This document shows positions 1 through 6,422 of a DNA stretch of 7,988 nucleotides, one piece after another. Origin of the DNA: an uncultured Phycisphaerales bacterium (GTDB lineage: Bacteria > Planctomycetota > Phycisphaerae > Phycisphaerales > UBA1924); contig CALMQD010000511.1 in the NCBI GenBank assembly GCA_937871415.1, forward strand, positions 1 through 7,988. The letters run 5' to 3'. The notes under the pieces were generated by a model. It was not told the DNA's origin, did no database searches, and saw only the letters and a program-made list of their open reading frames with translations. The position numbers and the translations under genes were made by a program. Every line of letters starts with the position of its first letter. Position 1 is the stretch's first letter.

Positions 1-2
1 GT

Positions 3-428
3 CCGGCGGGCGAGGCCAGCGTCTTCACCGCCGCGGCCGCCGCGGCGCTCGGCGGGAGCGGTGCGGGCGACGACGACGACGACCGTCCCGCGGCGGGCCT
101 GGTCGGGCCGGCGCGTGTGCTCGCCGACCTCGACAAGGCGCAGATGATCGTGCTCCAGTTGGCCTTCTGGACCCTGGGCGTGGGCATCCTCCTGGGCGCG
201 TGGTGGGCCGACCACTCCTGGGGCCGCTGGTGGGCCTTCGACCCCAAGGAACTCTGGGCGCTCGTCACGTGGATCGTCTACCTGATCGTCATCCACCTGC
301 GCTTCGCCATGGGCGGGCGCACGCGGGCCCTGACGACGGCGTGGCTGAGCGTTGTGGGCTTCTTCGTCATGCTCTGGACGTACTTCGGCGTGAACCTGCT
401 GCTCCCCGGGCTGCACGCGTACGCCTGA
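3..428 (+). CDS. ccsA: Cytochrome c assembly protein CcsA/ResC, C-terminal part (5' truncated)
   Basis: This is the carboxy end of the integral membrane heme handling protein of system II cytochrome c maturation. With CcsB/ResB it moves heme across the membrane and joins it to CxxCH motifs of exported apocytochromes. The reading frame is open from base 3, so the start lies outside the window. At 219-257 the tryptophan-rich heme motif reads WGRWWAFDPKELW, matching the family pattern WGxxWxxDPKExW. It is followed by membrane helices (WALVTWIVYLIVIHLR, then LSVVGFFVMLWTYFGVN) and the typical ending GVNLLLPGLHAYA. The histidines in IVIHLR and GLHAY fit the conserved family histidines. Upstream of the motif is a loop with an Ala-rich stretch and five Asp in a row, which looks like a variable linker. 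The CxxCH gene at 6429-7514 would need this machinery. Identity is secure; whether a CcsB domain is fused upstream cannot be seen. Confidence 0.93.
   Translation, partial: PAGEASVFTAAAAAALGGSGAGDDDDDRPAAGLVGPARVLADLDKAQMIVLQLAFWTLGVGILLGAWWADHSWGRWWAFDPKELWALVTWIVYLIVIHLRFAMGGRTRALTTAWLSVVGFFVMLWTYFGVNLLLPGLHAYA
69..83 (+). repeat. (GAC)5 trinucleotide run coding for five Asp
   Basis: Five tandem GAC codons lie in the ccsA frame, in a low-complexity Ala/Gly/Asp linker between membrane segments. It is a candidate for length variation between strains; the acidic run sits in a loop and not in the heme-handling motif. Confidence 0.85.
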
Positions 429-524
429 GAAACACGGGAAACCGGGCCGATCGGGCGGCGCTGGACGCGTCCCGCGGGCTGTCGCTCGCGCTCGATTTCG
501 CGGAAAACCGCCGGAGCGCAGACC

Positions 525-530
525 TACCAT
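525..530 (+). promoter_or_regulatory. Candidate -10 element (TACCAT) for the mdh operon
   Basis: TACCAT keeps four of the six TATAAT bases, including the first two and the last two. It lies 43 bases before the mdh start codon, so transcription would begin near 537. The same seven bases, TACCATC, occur before the phosphatase-cytochrome gene (6355-6361). No good -35 is seen 16-18 bases upstream; the equivalent stretch is GGAAAA. The rest of the 429-573 gap shows only GC-rich sequence. This is a weak call based on resemblance and position. Confidence 0.3.
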
Positions 531-573
531 CGCGCGACCGTTTCACCCGCAAACTCTCGGAGCGTTTCCCATC

Positions 574-1557
574 ATGCTCAAGCGTGCGAAGATCAGCGTC
601 ATCGGGGCCGGCAACATCGGCGGCGAGTGCGCCCGTTCCATCGCCATGAAGGAACTCGGCGACGTCGTACTCGTCGACATCCCCAACAAAGAAAAGCCCG
701 AACTGCACATGCCCCGGGGCAAGGCGCTCGACCTGGCCTGCTGCGGCTCGATCGAGAACTTCGACGCCCGCATCACCGGCACGTTCGATTACGCCGACAC
801 GGCGGACTCCGACGTCGTCGTCATCACCGCCGGCCTGCCCCGCAAGCCGGGCATGAGCCGCGACGACCTTGTGCAGGTCAACGCCGGCATCGTCAAGAAC
901 GTCGCCGAGAACGTCAAGAAGCACTCGCCCAACGCGATTGTCATCGTCGTCAGCAACCCGCTCGACGCGATGGTGTACGTCGCGTGGAAGACCACCGGCT
1001 TCCCGGCGCACCGGGTCATGGGGCAGGCGGGGGCGCTCGACGTCGCCCGCTACAAGACGTTCCTCGCCTGGGAGCTCGGCGTGAGCGTCGAGGACATCCA
1101 GGGCCTGCTCCTGGGCGGGCACGGCGACGACATGGTGCCCCTGCCGCGCCGCACGAGCGTCAACGGCATCCCGGTCACCGACCTCCTCTCCGCGGACAAG
1201 ATCAACGCCTGCGTCGAACGCGCCAAGGCCGGTGGCGGCGAGGTCGTCAAACTCATGGGCACCAGCGCGTGGTACGCCCCCAGCGCCGGCACCGTCGAGA
1301 TGGTCGAAGCGATCGTCCGCGACAAGAAGCGCGTCATCGCCTCCGCCGCGTACTGCGAGGACGAGTACGGCGTCGCGCCGGGCCAGAAGGGCAAGGGCTA
1401 CTTCGTCGGCGTGCCGGCGGTTCTCGGGGCCAAGGGCGTCGAGAAGATCATCTCCTTCAAGATGGACGAGACCGAGCAGAAGTTCATGAACGAGTCGATC
1501 AGCCACGTGAAGGACCTGGTCGGCGTTGTCAAGAAGCTCTACCCCGAGTTCGCCTGA
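574..1557 (+). CDS. mdh: Malate dehydrogenase, NAD-dependent (LDH-like type)
   Basis: This enzyme interconverts malate and oxaloacetate with NAD in the cytoplasm, a TCA cycle step. The 327-residue length is usual or slightly long. The dinucleotide loop is GAGNIG (11-16), with Asp35 at the end of the second strand, which favours NAD over NADP. Substrate and catalytic residues are visible: Arg90 and Arg96 in GLPRKPGMSR, Asn128 in SNPLD, Asp156 and Arg159 in LDVAR, and catalytic His183 in GGHGDD. Arg at position 90, where lactate dehydrogenases carry Gln, supports malate as substrate. A small glycine/lysine insertion (GQKGKG, 270-275) lies before the YFVGVP strand. The ATG at 574 puts the Rossmann strand at residues 6-10 as expected; a weak GGAG lies at 559-562. 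It is the first gene of a probable three-gene run, 66 bases before the FKBP fusion. Confidence 0.95.
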   Translation: MLKRAKISVIGAGNIGGECARSIAMKELGDVVLVDIPNKEKPELHMPRGKALDLACCGSIENFDARITGTFDYADTADSDVVVITAGLPRKPGMSRDDLVQVNAGIVKNVAENVKKHSPNAIVIVVSNPLDAMVYVAWKTTGFPAHRVMGQAGALDVARYKTFLAWELGVSVEDIQGLLLGGHGDDMVPLPRRTSVNGIPVTDLLSADKINACVERAKAGGGEVVKLMGTSAWYAPSAGTVEMVEAIVRDKKRVIASAAYCEDEYGVAPGQKGKGYFVGVPAVLGAKGVEKIISFKMDETEQKFMNESISHVKDLVGVVKKLYPEFA

Positions 1558-1612
1558 ACGCGAAAGGGGCTTCGACCCGGGCACGTCTAACGCTCCTCGC
1601 CGCTGCCACTCC

Positions 1613-1617
1613 GGAGG
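1613..1617 (+). promoter_or_regulatory. Shine-Dalgarno site for the CpeT-FKBP gene
   Basis: A perfect GGAGG lies six bases before the ATG at 1624, the best ribosome binding site in the window, and fixes this start. The neighbouring mdh and sugar transferase starts have weak or no such site. Confidence 0.8.
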
Positions 1618-1623
1618 ACCCGC

Positions 1624-2838
1624 ATGTCCCGATCCTTGCTCGCGTGCGCGGGCGCTCTCGTCGTGACCCTCGCGTGCACGAGCGCGTGCCGGGCTCAGTC
1701 CGCCCAGGCTTCCGACCCGGCCCACGCGGTCACCGAAAGCCCCGCCGCGGCACCGCTCACGCTCGCGGCCGATCCCGCGATCGACCGCCTCCAGGCGCCG
1801 TTCATCGGTTCTTTCCGGGCCGCCGACGCGCGAGCGGCGGGGGGTGGGGCCGACGGAGCAAGCGGAGCCGCCGGGGTCGCGCTCTGGTTTCACGCCTGTC
1901 CGATCCAGGTCACCGGCCTCGACAACGCGCTCTACTACGAGATCGCACGCGAGGATTCTCCCGCCGCGCCATTTTCCCAGGGTGTGCTGCACTTCTACCG
2001 CGCCGGAAAGTCGGGCGAGTTCCGCCTGCGTCAGTACCTGTTCAACGGTGTGCAGCAGGGGGCGCTCACGGGACTCTGGTGCGATCCTTCATCGCTTCCG
2101 ACCATCGACGCGGCTCATCTCTTCGTCCGGTGCGACCTGGCCGTGCGTACGGACGAGCCCTCGAAGGGCGCGTTGACCGCGGCGAGCGCCGGGCGCTTCC
2201 CCGTCGGCGGTCCGACCGGCGTCGGAGCGGCCGTCGAGGCCCAGACGCGACTGGTCGCAACCGGGGATCGGCTCGAACTCACGGAGTCCGGGTTCGACGC
2301 CGCGGGCGCGCTCGTGTGGGGTGCAAGCCCCGATCGCGGAGCCCCCGCCGTCGTCTTCAGTCGTGAGCAGCCGAAGTGGAGTCCCGTCCGCAACGACGAC
2401 GGCCTGGTGACGATCACGCTCGTCGCTGGCGAGACGGGGTCCGAGGCGTTTGCCGGCGCCGGTGAAGTGGTTGTGCAGTACACGGGGTATTTCACCGACG
2501 GTCGCATCTTCGACTCGTCCCGGCGCGAAGGGCGCGAACCGTTCCGCGTCCGCCTGCCGGGCCCGATCATCAAGGGCTGGGCCGACGGGCTCAAGGGGAT
2601 GGTGAAGGGTGAGCGACGGCGGATCGTGATCCCGCCGGCGCTGGCGTACGGCGTGCGCGGGCGCCCGCCGGTGATCCCGCCGGATTCGACGCTGATCTTT
2701 GACGTCGAGTGCCTGTACGTGGACAACTCGCCGCCCCCTGCCCAGCCGCAGATTCCGCCGGTCCCCGACGTGCCGCCACCCAAGCGCCCCGCGCCCGCCG
2801 CGCCACCGGGGGCCGAACACGAGGGTTCGGGGCGGTGA
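1624..2838 (+). CDS. Exported CpcT/CpeT-like domain fused to FKBP-type peptidyl-prolyl isomerase
   Basis: This 404-residue protein has four parts. Residues 1-25 are an export signal; Cys18 in VTLAC fits a relaxed lipobox, so it may be a lipoprotein. Residues about 51-247 resemble the CpcT/CpeT family, known in cyanobacteria for attaching bilins to phycobiliproteins: the features are APFIGSF, NALYYEI, the RLRQYLF strand, Cys153 and Cys170, a GG turn at 195-196, and GFDAAGALVWGA near the end. Residues about 270-365 are a complete FKBP domain. The active-site positions known from human FKBP12 are present: Tyr286, Phe296, Asp297, Phe307, Ile315-Ile316, Trp319, Tyr342, Ile351 and Phe359. Residues 369-404 are a proline-rich tail. 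FKBPs speed proline isomerisation during folding, here probably in the cell envelope. The FKBP call is firm. The CpeT-like call rests on pattern resemblance, and no bilin function is implied. The gene is coupled to the J-protein gene downstream by overlap. Confidence 0.9.
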   Translation: MSRSLLACAGALVVTLACTSACRAQSAQASDPAHAVTESPAAAPLTLAADPAIDRLQAPFIGSFRAADARAAGGGADGASGAAGVALWFHACPIQVTGLDNALYYEIAREDSPAAPFSQGVLHFYRAGKSGEFRLRQYLFNGVQQGALTGLWCDPSSLPTIDAAHLFVRCDLAVRTDEPSKGALTAASAGRFPVGGPTGVGAAVEAQTRLVATGDRLELTESGFDAAGALVWGASPDRGAPAVVFSREQPKWSPVRNDDGLVTITLVAGETGSEAFAGAGEVVVQYTGYFTDGRIFDSSRREGREPFRVRLPGPIIKGWADGLKGMVKGERRRIVIPPALAYGVRGRPPVIPPDSTLIFDVECLYVDNSPPPAQPQIPPVPDVPPPKRPAPAAPPGAEHEGSGR

Positions 2839-3224
2839 CGCGTCGCCGGGCGGAGAACTACTACCACACGCTCGGGGTGGACCGCAACGCCACCGAGCAG
2901 CAGATCCGAGCGGCGTACCGCGCGCTCGCCAAGGCCCACCATCCGGACACGGCGCCGGCCAAGCGCAAGCCGTCGCGAGACGCCGACGACAAGCGCTTCG
3001 CCGAGGTCGCCCGCGCGTACGAGGTGCTCTCCGATCCGGCGCTGCGCCGCGAGCACGACGCGGAACTCGACCGGCGCGAGCACGCCCACGCCCCCGCGGG
3101 ACAGGCCCACTACACGTGGGAGAACGTCGCGGCCGCGCGCCCGCGCGAGCGACCCTCCAAGGACCCGCTCGCCGAGTTCGACGATCTGTACGAAACGTTC
3201 TACAGCGACCGCACGATCGAGTGA
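2835..3224 (+). CDS. Small J-domain (DnaJ-like, type III) co-chaperone
   Basis: J-domains stimulate the ATPase of DnaK/Hsp70 and deliver clients to it. Starting at GTG 2835 the product has 129 residues. The J-domain spans about residues 8-79: NYYHTLGVDRNAT (helix I start), IRAAYRALAKAHHPD with the invariant HPD at 36-38, a basic, slightly long loop (KRKPSRDADDK), then FAEVARAYEVLSDPALRREHD (helices III and IV). No glycine/phenylalanine region, zinc centre or substrate-binding domain follows; the last 50 residues are charged and end in DLYETFYSDRTIE. The GTG overlaps the preceding TGA (GTGA), implying translational coupling; GAGGG at 2821-2825 is a possible ribosome site. An upstream ATG at 2709 in the same frame would put 42 residues inside the FKBP gene in another frame and adds no recognisable domain, so it was not used. 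The cytoplasmic location contrasts with the exported FKBP partner. Confidence 0.88.
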   Translation: MTRRRAENYYHTLGVDRNATEQQIRAAYRALAKAHHPDTAPAKRKPSRDADDKRFAEVARAYEVLSDPALRREHDAELDRREHAHAPAGQAHYTWENVAAARPRERPSKDPLAEFDDLYETFYSDRTIE

Positions 3225-3226
3225 TC

Positions 3227-3247
3227 CGCGTCCCGCGAGGGGTCGCG
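3227..3247 (+). terminator. Hairpin after the J-protein gene (weak terminator candidate)
   Basis: CGCG-T-CCC pairs with GGG-GT-CGCG around a GCGA loop, which is a stable GNRA-type tetraloop, starting three bases after the stop codon. No T-run follows, so intrinsic termination is uncertain; it could instead protect the 3' end of the mRNA. Confidence 0.35.
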
Positions 3248-3344
3248 CCGGCGACAAATGACAACCCGCTCACGCCGCGCACGCGGATTCTCCCCGAGAG
3301 GGTTGACATCGGGCTCTGTCCAAGCGAAAGTGGGTGCACATTCA

Positions 3345-3445
3345 CCACCCCGAGCGGGTGGGAACGCATGCCGCGTCGCGGGCGGGCCCACGCCCGCCAG
3401 GACGCTCGGGGGTGGGCGCTTGCAGGCAACCCCGCCGGGTTGACC
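3345..3445 (+). promoter_or_regulatory. Candidate structured 5' leader before the sugar transferase gene
   Basis: Bases 3345-3356 (CCACCCCGAGCG) can pair with 3403-3415 (CGCTCGGGGGTGG), giving 12 base pairs with one bulged G. The enclosed bases hold a perfect 7-bp hairpin, GGCGGGC/GCCCGCC at 3381-3387 and 3392-3398, and a short ACGC/GCGT stem at 3364-3376. After the main stem, GGCAACCC and GGGTTGACC (3425-3445) form an 8-bp hairpin with one bulged A. It ends 20 bases before the GTG start. The 5' arm can alternatively pair locally: CCACCC (3345-3350) with GGGTGG (3356-3361). This excludes the long stem. I recognise no known riboswitch class, and GC-rich DNA forms stems by chance. The remainder of the 3225-3464 gap holds only a lone TTGACA (3303-3308) with no matching -10. 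Confidence 0.4.
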
Positions 3446-3464
3446 GATCAGACCTCCAAGACCC

Positions 3465-4988
3465 GTGCTCAAGCAGCAGCACCAACTCTTCGTCGGTCTC
3501 CTCGCGCTCGCCGATGCGCTCGTGATGGTCATCGCGACGCTGGCGGCGTGGTACGTGCGCTGCTATCTGAGCCAGCAGACCTGGATGCCGCGCCCGGAGC
3601 ATCTGGTCAAGGAGTCGCTGCTGCTTTACGTCGTGCCCATCGGCCTGCTGTCGATGCGCTGGATGGGCCTCTATCGCGCGCGCCGCGATCGTTCGATCGC
3701 CGACGAGATCGCGCAGATCTTCAAGACCTGCCTCCTGGCGCTGGGCCTCATCCTCGTCTGCGCGTACATCCTCGAATCGTCGATCTTCCGCGCCGACCGC
3801 AACGTGCAGGTTCTGGGCGCCTTGGTTGACGTCGGACGCGTGCAGCTCGGGGCCCTCACGCTCCTGCTCCCGGCGTTGCTGAGCGTCGAACGCACGGTGT
3901 TCCGAACGGGCCTGCGCTGGCTGCGCCGGCGCGGCTGGAACCAGCGGCACGTGGTCATCATCGGCACCGGTCGCGTCGCCCAGATCGTCTGCCGCACCTT
4001 CGAACGCAACAGCTGGACCGGCATCAAGATCCGCGCGTTCATCTCCCACCTCGACGATTCGCGCCGCGACGAGTGCCTCGGACGGCCGGTGATGGGGGGG
4101 CTGGCCGACCTCGAGGCGAGCCTGCGCGAGTTGCGCCCCGACGCGGTCTACGTCGCCCTCCCACGCTCGCGCGCGGGGCAGATCGCCGAGGTGCTCGAAC
4201 GGCTGGAGAAGTTCGCGCTCGACGTGCGGCTCGTGCCCGACCTCAACCCGCGCTACCTGCCCCAGAACATGAAGGTCAGCGAGCTCGACGGCATGCCGAT
4301 CCTCAGTTACCGCGAGAACCCCACCAGCGGGTTCGGCGGCGTGAGCAAACGCGCGCTCGATATCGCCGGGGCGATCGGCGCGCTCGCGCTCTTCTCGCCG
4401 CTCATGCTCGCCGCGGCCGTGCTCGTCAGGCTCAGCGGCCCCGGCCCGGTGATCTTCAAGCAGCGCCGCGTCTCGGTCGGGGGCCAGGTCTTCGACATCT
4501 ACAAGTTCCGAACGATGTACTACGCCGAGGAGGAGTCGAGCGCCGCCGTCCGCGCCGCTCGACCCGCCGACGCCGACGATGACGCGCCTGCGTCCTCCAC
4601 ACCCGAGGGCCAGCAGGTGGACGGCTGGACGAGGCGCGACGACCCGCGCGTCACGCCCATCGGCCGATGGCTCCGCCGCACAAGCCTCGACGAACTCCCG
4701 CAGCTCTTCAACGTCCTGCTCGGCGAGATGAGCCTCGTCGGCCCGCGCCCCGAGCGGCCCGAACTCATCGAGCGCTTCCGCGAGGACTGGCGCGGCTACA
4801 TGCTCCGCCAGCACGTCAAGGCCGGCATGACCGGCTGGGCTCAGGTCAACGGCCTGCGCGGCCAGTCGTCGCTGCGCAAGCGCCTCCAGTACGACCTCTT
4901 CTACGTCAAGAACTGGTCGCTCGGCTTCGACATCAAGATCCTGTGGCTCACCGTCTTCCGCGGCTTTGTCCACCGCAACGCCCACTGA
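3465..4988 (+). CDS. Polyprenyl-phosphate sugar-1-phosphate transferase (WcaJ/WbaP type), initiating exopolysaccharide synthesis
   Basis: This membrane enzyme moves a sugar-1-phosphate (often glucose or galactose) from a UDP-sugar to undecaprenyl phosphate, the first step of capsule or exopolysaccharide repeat assembly. The 507 residues follow the large-form layout. Membrane helices lie near 8-30, 52-66, 86-105 and 125-143. A Rossmann-like domain (about 160-265) carries IIGTGRVA at 165-172. The catalytic domain (about 293-505) begins with a membrane-dipping helix holding the Ser-Pro break (311-312). KFRTM (347-351), the catalytic Asp409-Glu410 pair in [23 protein letters not shown] and [13 protein letters not shown] follow. 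An Ala/Asp-rich stretch at about 355-386 makes the gap between KFRTM and DDPRVT roughly 20 residues longer than in WcaJ as I recall it. The GTG start places the first helix normally but has no Shine-Dalgarno; upstream is CCTCC instead. Sugar specificity cannot be read from sequence. Confidence 0.93.
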   Translation: MLKQQHQLFVGLLALADALVMVIATLAAWYVRCYLSQQTWMPRPEHLVKESLLLYVVPIGLLSMRWMGLYRARRDRSIADEIAQIFKTCLLALGLILVCAYILESSIFRADRNVQVLGALVDVGRVQLGALTLLLPALLSVERTVFRTGLRWLRRRGWNQRHVVIIGTGRVAQIVCRTFERNSWTGIKIRAFISHLDDSRRDECLGRPVMGGLADLEASLRELRPDAVYVALPRSRAGQIAEVLERLEKFALDVRLVPDLNPRYLPQNMKVSELDGMPILSYRENPTSGFGGVSKRALDIAGAIGALALFSPLMLAAAVLVRLSGPGPVIFKQRRVSVGGQVFDIYKFRTMYYAEEESSAAVRAARPADADDDAPASSTPEGQQVDGWTRRDDPRVTPIGRWLRRTSLDELPQLFNVLLGEMSLVGPRPERPELIERFREDWRGYMLRQHVKAGMTGWAQVNGLRGQSSLRKRLQYDLFYVKNWSLGFDIKILWLTVFRGFVHRNAH

Positions 4989-4996
4989 AAAGAACA

Positions 4997-5024
4997 CGGC
5001 CGCGGGGCGAGGGCTCCGCGGCCG
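4997..5024. terminator. Probable bidirectional terminator between convergent genes
   Basis: CGGCCGCGG (4997-5005) pairs perfectly with CCGCGGCCG (5016-5024), nine base pairs with a ten-base loop. On the + strand it is followed by GTTTAC. On the - strand it is followed by TGTTCTTTTC, a better U-rich tail. It lies 8 bases after the sugar transferase stop and 33 bases after the MsrBA stop, so it can serve both genes. Confidence 0.7.
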
Positions 5025-5057
5025 GTTTACTGCGTCCCTCGTGTCGCCGTGTGCGGC

Positions 5058-6209
5058 TTACTCCGGCGGCAACGCGCACGACCCGCCGTGCTTGAGGTGA
5101 TAGTCCTGGTGGTAGTCCTCGGCCTGCGTGAAGGGGCCGCTCTGCTCCGGACCGACGACCTGTGTCACGATCTTCTTCTTGTCGCCGAACTTCGGGGACT
5201 TCTGCATCTCCTCGATGAAGGCGCGGGCCTGTTGCAACTGCTCCGCGCTCGTGGCGAAGATGGCCGAGCGATACTGGTCGCCCACGTCCGGGCCCTGGCG
5301 GTTGAGCGTGGTCGGGTCGTGGAAGCGGAAGAAGGCTTCCAGCAACTGGCGGTAGGTCACACGCGCGGGGTCGAAGACCACCTTGACGGTCTCGGCGTGC
5401 CCGGTGTTCTCGTAGCACACCTGCTTGTACGTCGGGCTCTTGGTCTTGCCGCCCATGTAGCCGCTGATCGCGTCGACGACGCCCGGCACCTGCTGGAACC
5501 GGTCCTCGACGCCCCAGAAGCACCCGCCGGCAAAGTACGCGGTCTCGGTCTTCACGGGCTTGCTCTCTCCCGGCAGATTCGCCAGGTCCTTCTTGTTCAC
5601 AAAGGTCAATGAAACGCTGTTGAGGCAGTGACGCTGGCCGGTGGGCTTCGGGCCGTCGTCGAACACGTGCCCCAGGTGAGCCCCGCACCGAGCGCACAGA
5701 ATCTCCGTCCGCACCATCCCGTACGATCGGTCCTCGATCTGTCGCAGGTGGTCCGGGTCGACCGGCTGGAAGAACGACGGCCAGCCGGTGCCCGAATCGA
5801 ACTTCGCGTCCGACGAGAACAGCGGCAGTCCGCACAGGCGGCACAAGTACACGCCCTCCTCGTGGTTGTCGACGAGATTGCCGCAGAACGCGCGTTCCGT
5901 CCCCTTGGCCAGGATGACCTCGGCCTCCGCGGGCGTGAGTTTTTTCGACAGTTCCTCGACCCGCGGCTTGCCCAGCGGCGTCACGTCATATCCCGACTTC
6001 GAGTACTTCACCTTCATCGCGTTCGTCTTGATCACGGACTTCTCCTGAGCGTCCGGTTTGCTCATCGCCGGATCGCCAAGCCCCGCGGCGCTCAGCAGCA
6101 TCGAAGCGCCGCACACCCCGCCGGGACAACCCCCGACGCCCTGTCGCAAGAGTCCCACGCCCGTGATCCCGAGCACGACCGCGAGCAGCAATGCAACACC
6201 TGACTTCAT
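5058..6209 (-). CDS. msrBA: Exported MsrB-MsrA fusion, peptide methionine sulfoxide reductase
   Basis: This protein repairs both stereoisomers of methionine sulfoxide: the MsrB half acts on the R form and the MsrA half on the S form. Residues 4-21 are hydrophobic, consistent with export or membrane anchoring, followed by a Gly/Cys stretch (GGCPGGVCG) of unknown role. MsrB (about 66-205) has zinc cysteines Cys123/Cys126 and Cys172/Cys175, the GTGWPSF strand, HVFDDGP, and catalytic Cys195 in RHCLNSVSL; Cys109 in TERAFCGN is a possible resolving cysteine. MsrA (about 221-383) has catalytic Cys230 in GGCFWGVE, GYMGG, YENTGHAETV, and GDQYRSAIF; Cys378 near the end may be its resolving cysteine. 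The order B then A is the reverse of the better known PilB-type A-B fusions. The start is fixed by GGGAG six bases upstream (6220-6216). Turnover needs a thiol donor, possibly a thioredoxin-like protein such as that at 7545-7988. Confidence 0.94.
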   Translation of the reverse strand: MKSGVALLLAVVLGITGVGLLRQGVGGCPGGVCGASMLLSAAGLGDPAMSKPDAQEKSVIKTNAMKVKYSKSGYDVTPLGKPRVEELSKKLTPAEAEVILAKGTERAFCGNLVDNHEEGVYLCRLCGLPLFSSDAKFDSGTGWPSFFQPVDPDHLRQIEDRSYGMVRTEILCARCGAHLGHVFDDGPKPTGQRHCLNSVSLTFVNKKDLANLPGESKPVKTETAYFAGGCFWGVEDRFQQVPGVVDAISGYMGGKTKSPTYKQVCYENTGHAETVKVVFDPARVTYRQLLEAFFRFHDPTTLNRQGPDVGDQYRSAIFATSAEQLQQARAFIEEMQKSPKFGDKKKIVTQVVGPEQSGPFTQAEDYHQDYHLKHGGSCALPPE

Positions 6210-6254
6210 GTGGAACTCCCGATGAGCCGCGGCACGGGACCCGCGGCGAAGACT

Positions 6255-6282
6255 CCGGTGAACATACGACTTCCATCACCGG
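6255..6282. repeat. Inverted repeat CCGGTGA / TCACCGG
   Basis: Perfect 7-base arms, 6255-6261 and 6276-6282, are separated by 14 bases. The arrangement could be an operator for a dimeric regulator or a loose hairpin in the msrBA leader, since it lies 46-73 bases upstream of that start. The right arm is part of the longer direct repeat CCATCACCGG. Confidence 0.45.
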
Positions 6283-6366
6283 TCCGATCGTTCTTTTTCG
6301 CTCGGCGCGCACCGATCGATTCGCATAGACGCCCACCGGCGGCGTCTTTCACGGTACCATCACCGG
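6273..6366. repeat. Direct repeat CCATCACCGG, two copies 84 bases apart
   Basis: Identical 10-base copies lie at 6273-6282 and 6357-6366. The spacing of 84 bases is eight turns of B-form DNA at 10.5 bases per turn, so both copies face the same side of the helix. They sit in a divergent promoter region, which suits a shared regulator binding site. Chance is possible in GC-rich sequence. Confidence 0.45.
6355..6360 (+). promoter_or_regulatory. Candidate -10 element (TACCAT) for the phosphatase-cytochrome gene
   Basis: TACCAT lies 68 bases before the start at 6429. The heptamer TACCATC is shared with the region upstream of mdh (525-531). It overlaps the second CCATCACCGG copy, so a protein bound there could block transcription. 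No -35 match is seen at the usual distance. Confidence 0.3.
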
Positions 6367-6376
6367 ACATTCCGGT
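6362..6376. repeat. Short palindrome ACCGGA-CAT-TCCGGT
   Basis: Perfect 6-base arms surround a 3-base centre, just downstream of the TACCAT element, near where transcription would begin. Its size and position suit an operator, but no regulator gene is present in the window. Confidence 0.4.
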
Positions 6377-6418
6377 CGCATTCGAAGAACTGTCCCCCGC
6401 TCATTCTGCCCGCTCGTT

Positions 6419-6422
6419 GGAG
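6419..6422 (+). promoter_or_regulatory. Shine-Dalgarno GGAG deciding the 6429 start
   Basis: GGAG ends six bases before the ATG at 6429. The other in-frame starts are ATG 6435, which is too far from this site, and ATG 6210, which has no signal peptide and poor-quality sequence after it. A hydrophobic export segment follows directly if 6429 is used. Confidence 0.7.

Noticed and set aside
367..1992. 541-codon open frame on the - strand
   Set aside because: It lies antisense to mdh and part of the FKBP fusion, both of which have clear family motifs; its translation is Arg/Asp/Val-rich with no recognisable domain. Long antisense frames are expected at this GC content.
2709..2834. Longer J-protein beginning at ATG 2709
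   Set aside because: The extra 42 residues overlap the FKBP proline-rich tail in another frame and contain no domain. The GTG at 2835 overlapping the stop codon gives a normal J-protein start.
3303..3308. TTGACA as the -35 of a sigma-70 promoter for the sugar transferase
   Set aside because: At spacers of 16-19 bases the -10 position reads CGAAAG, GAAAGT, AAAGTG or AAGTGG, none close to TATAAT. A lone hexamer is not enough to call a promoter.
3381..3398. GGCGGGC/GCCCGCC hairpin as an intrinsic terminator for the J-protein operon
   Set aside because: No T-run follows and it is more than 150 bases past the stop codon; it fits better as part of the leader structure of the next gene.
3258..3443. 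61-codon open frame in the gap before the sugar transferase
   Set aside because: There is no ribosome site and no family resemblance, and the same bases form the candidate RNA stems. Its Arg/Gly/Pro-rich composition is what GC-rich non-coding DNA gives.
3342..4997. 551-codon open frame on the - strand
   Set aside because: It is a shadow of the sugar transferase gene, whose catalytic motifs are all intact. The antisense translation is Glu/Ala/Val/Asp-rich with no recognisable family.
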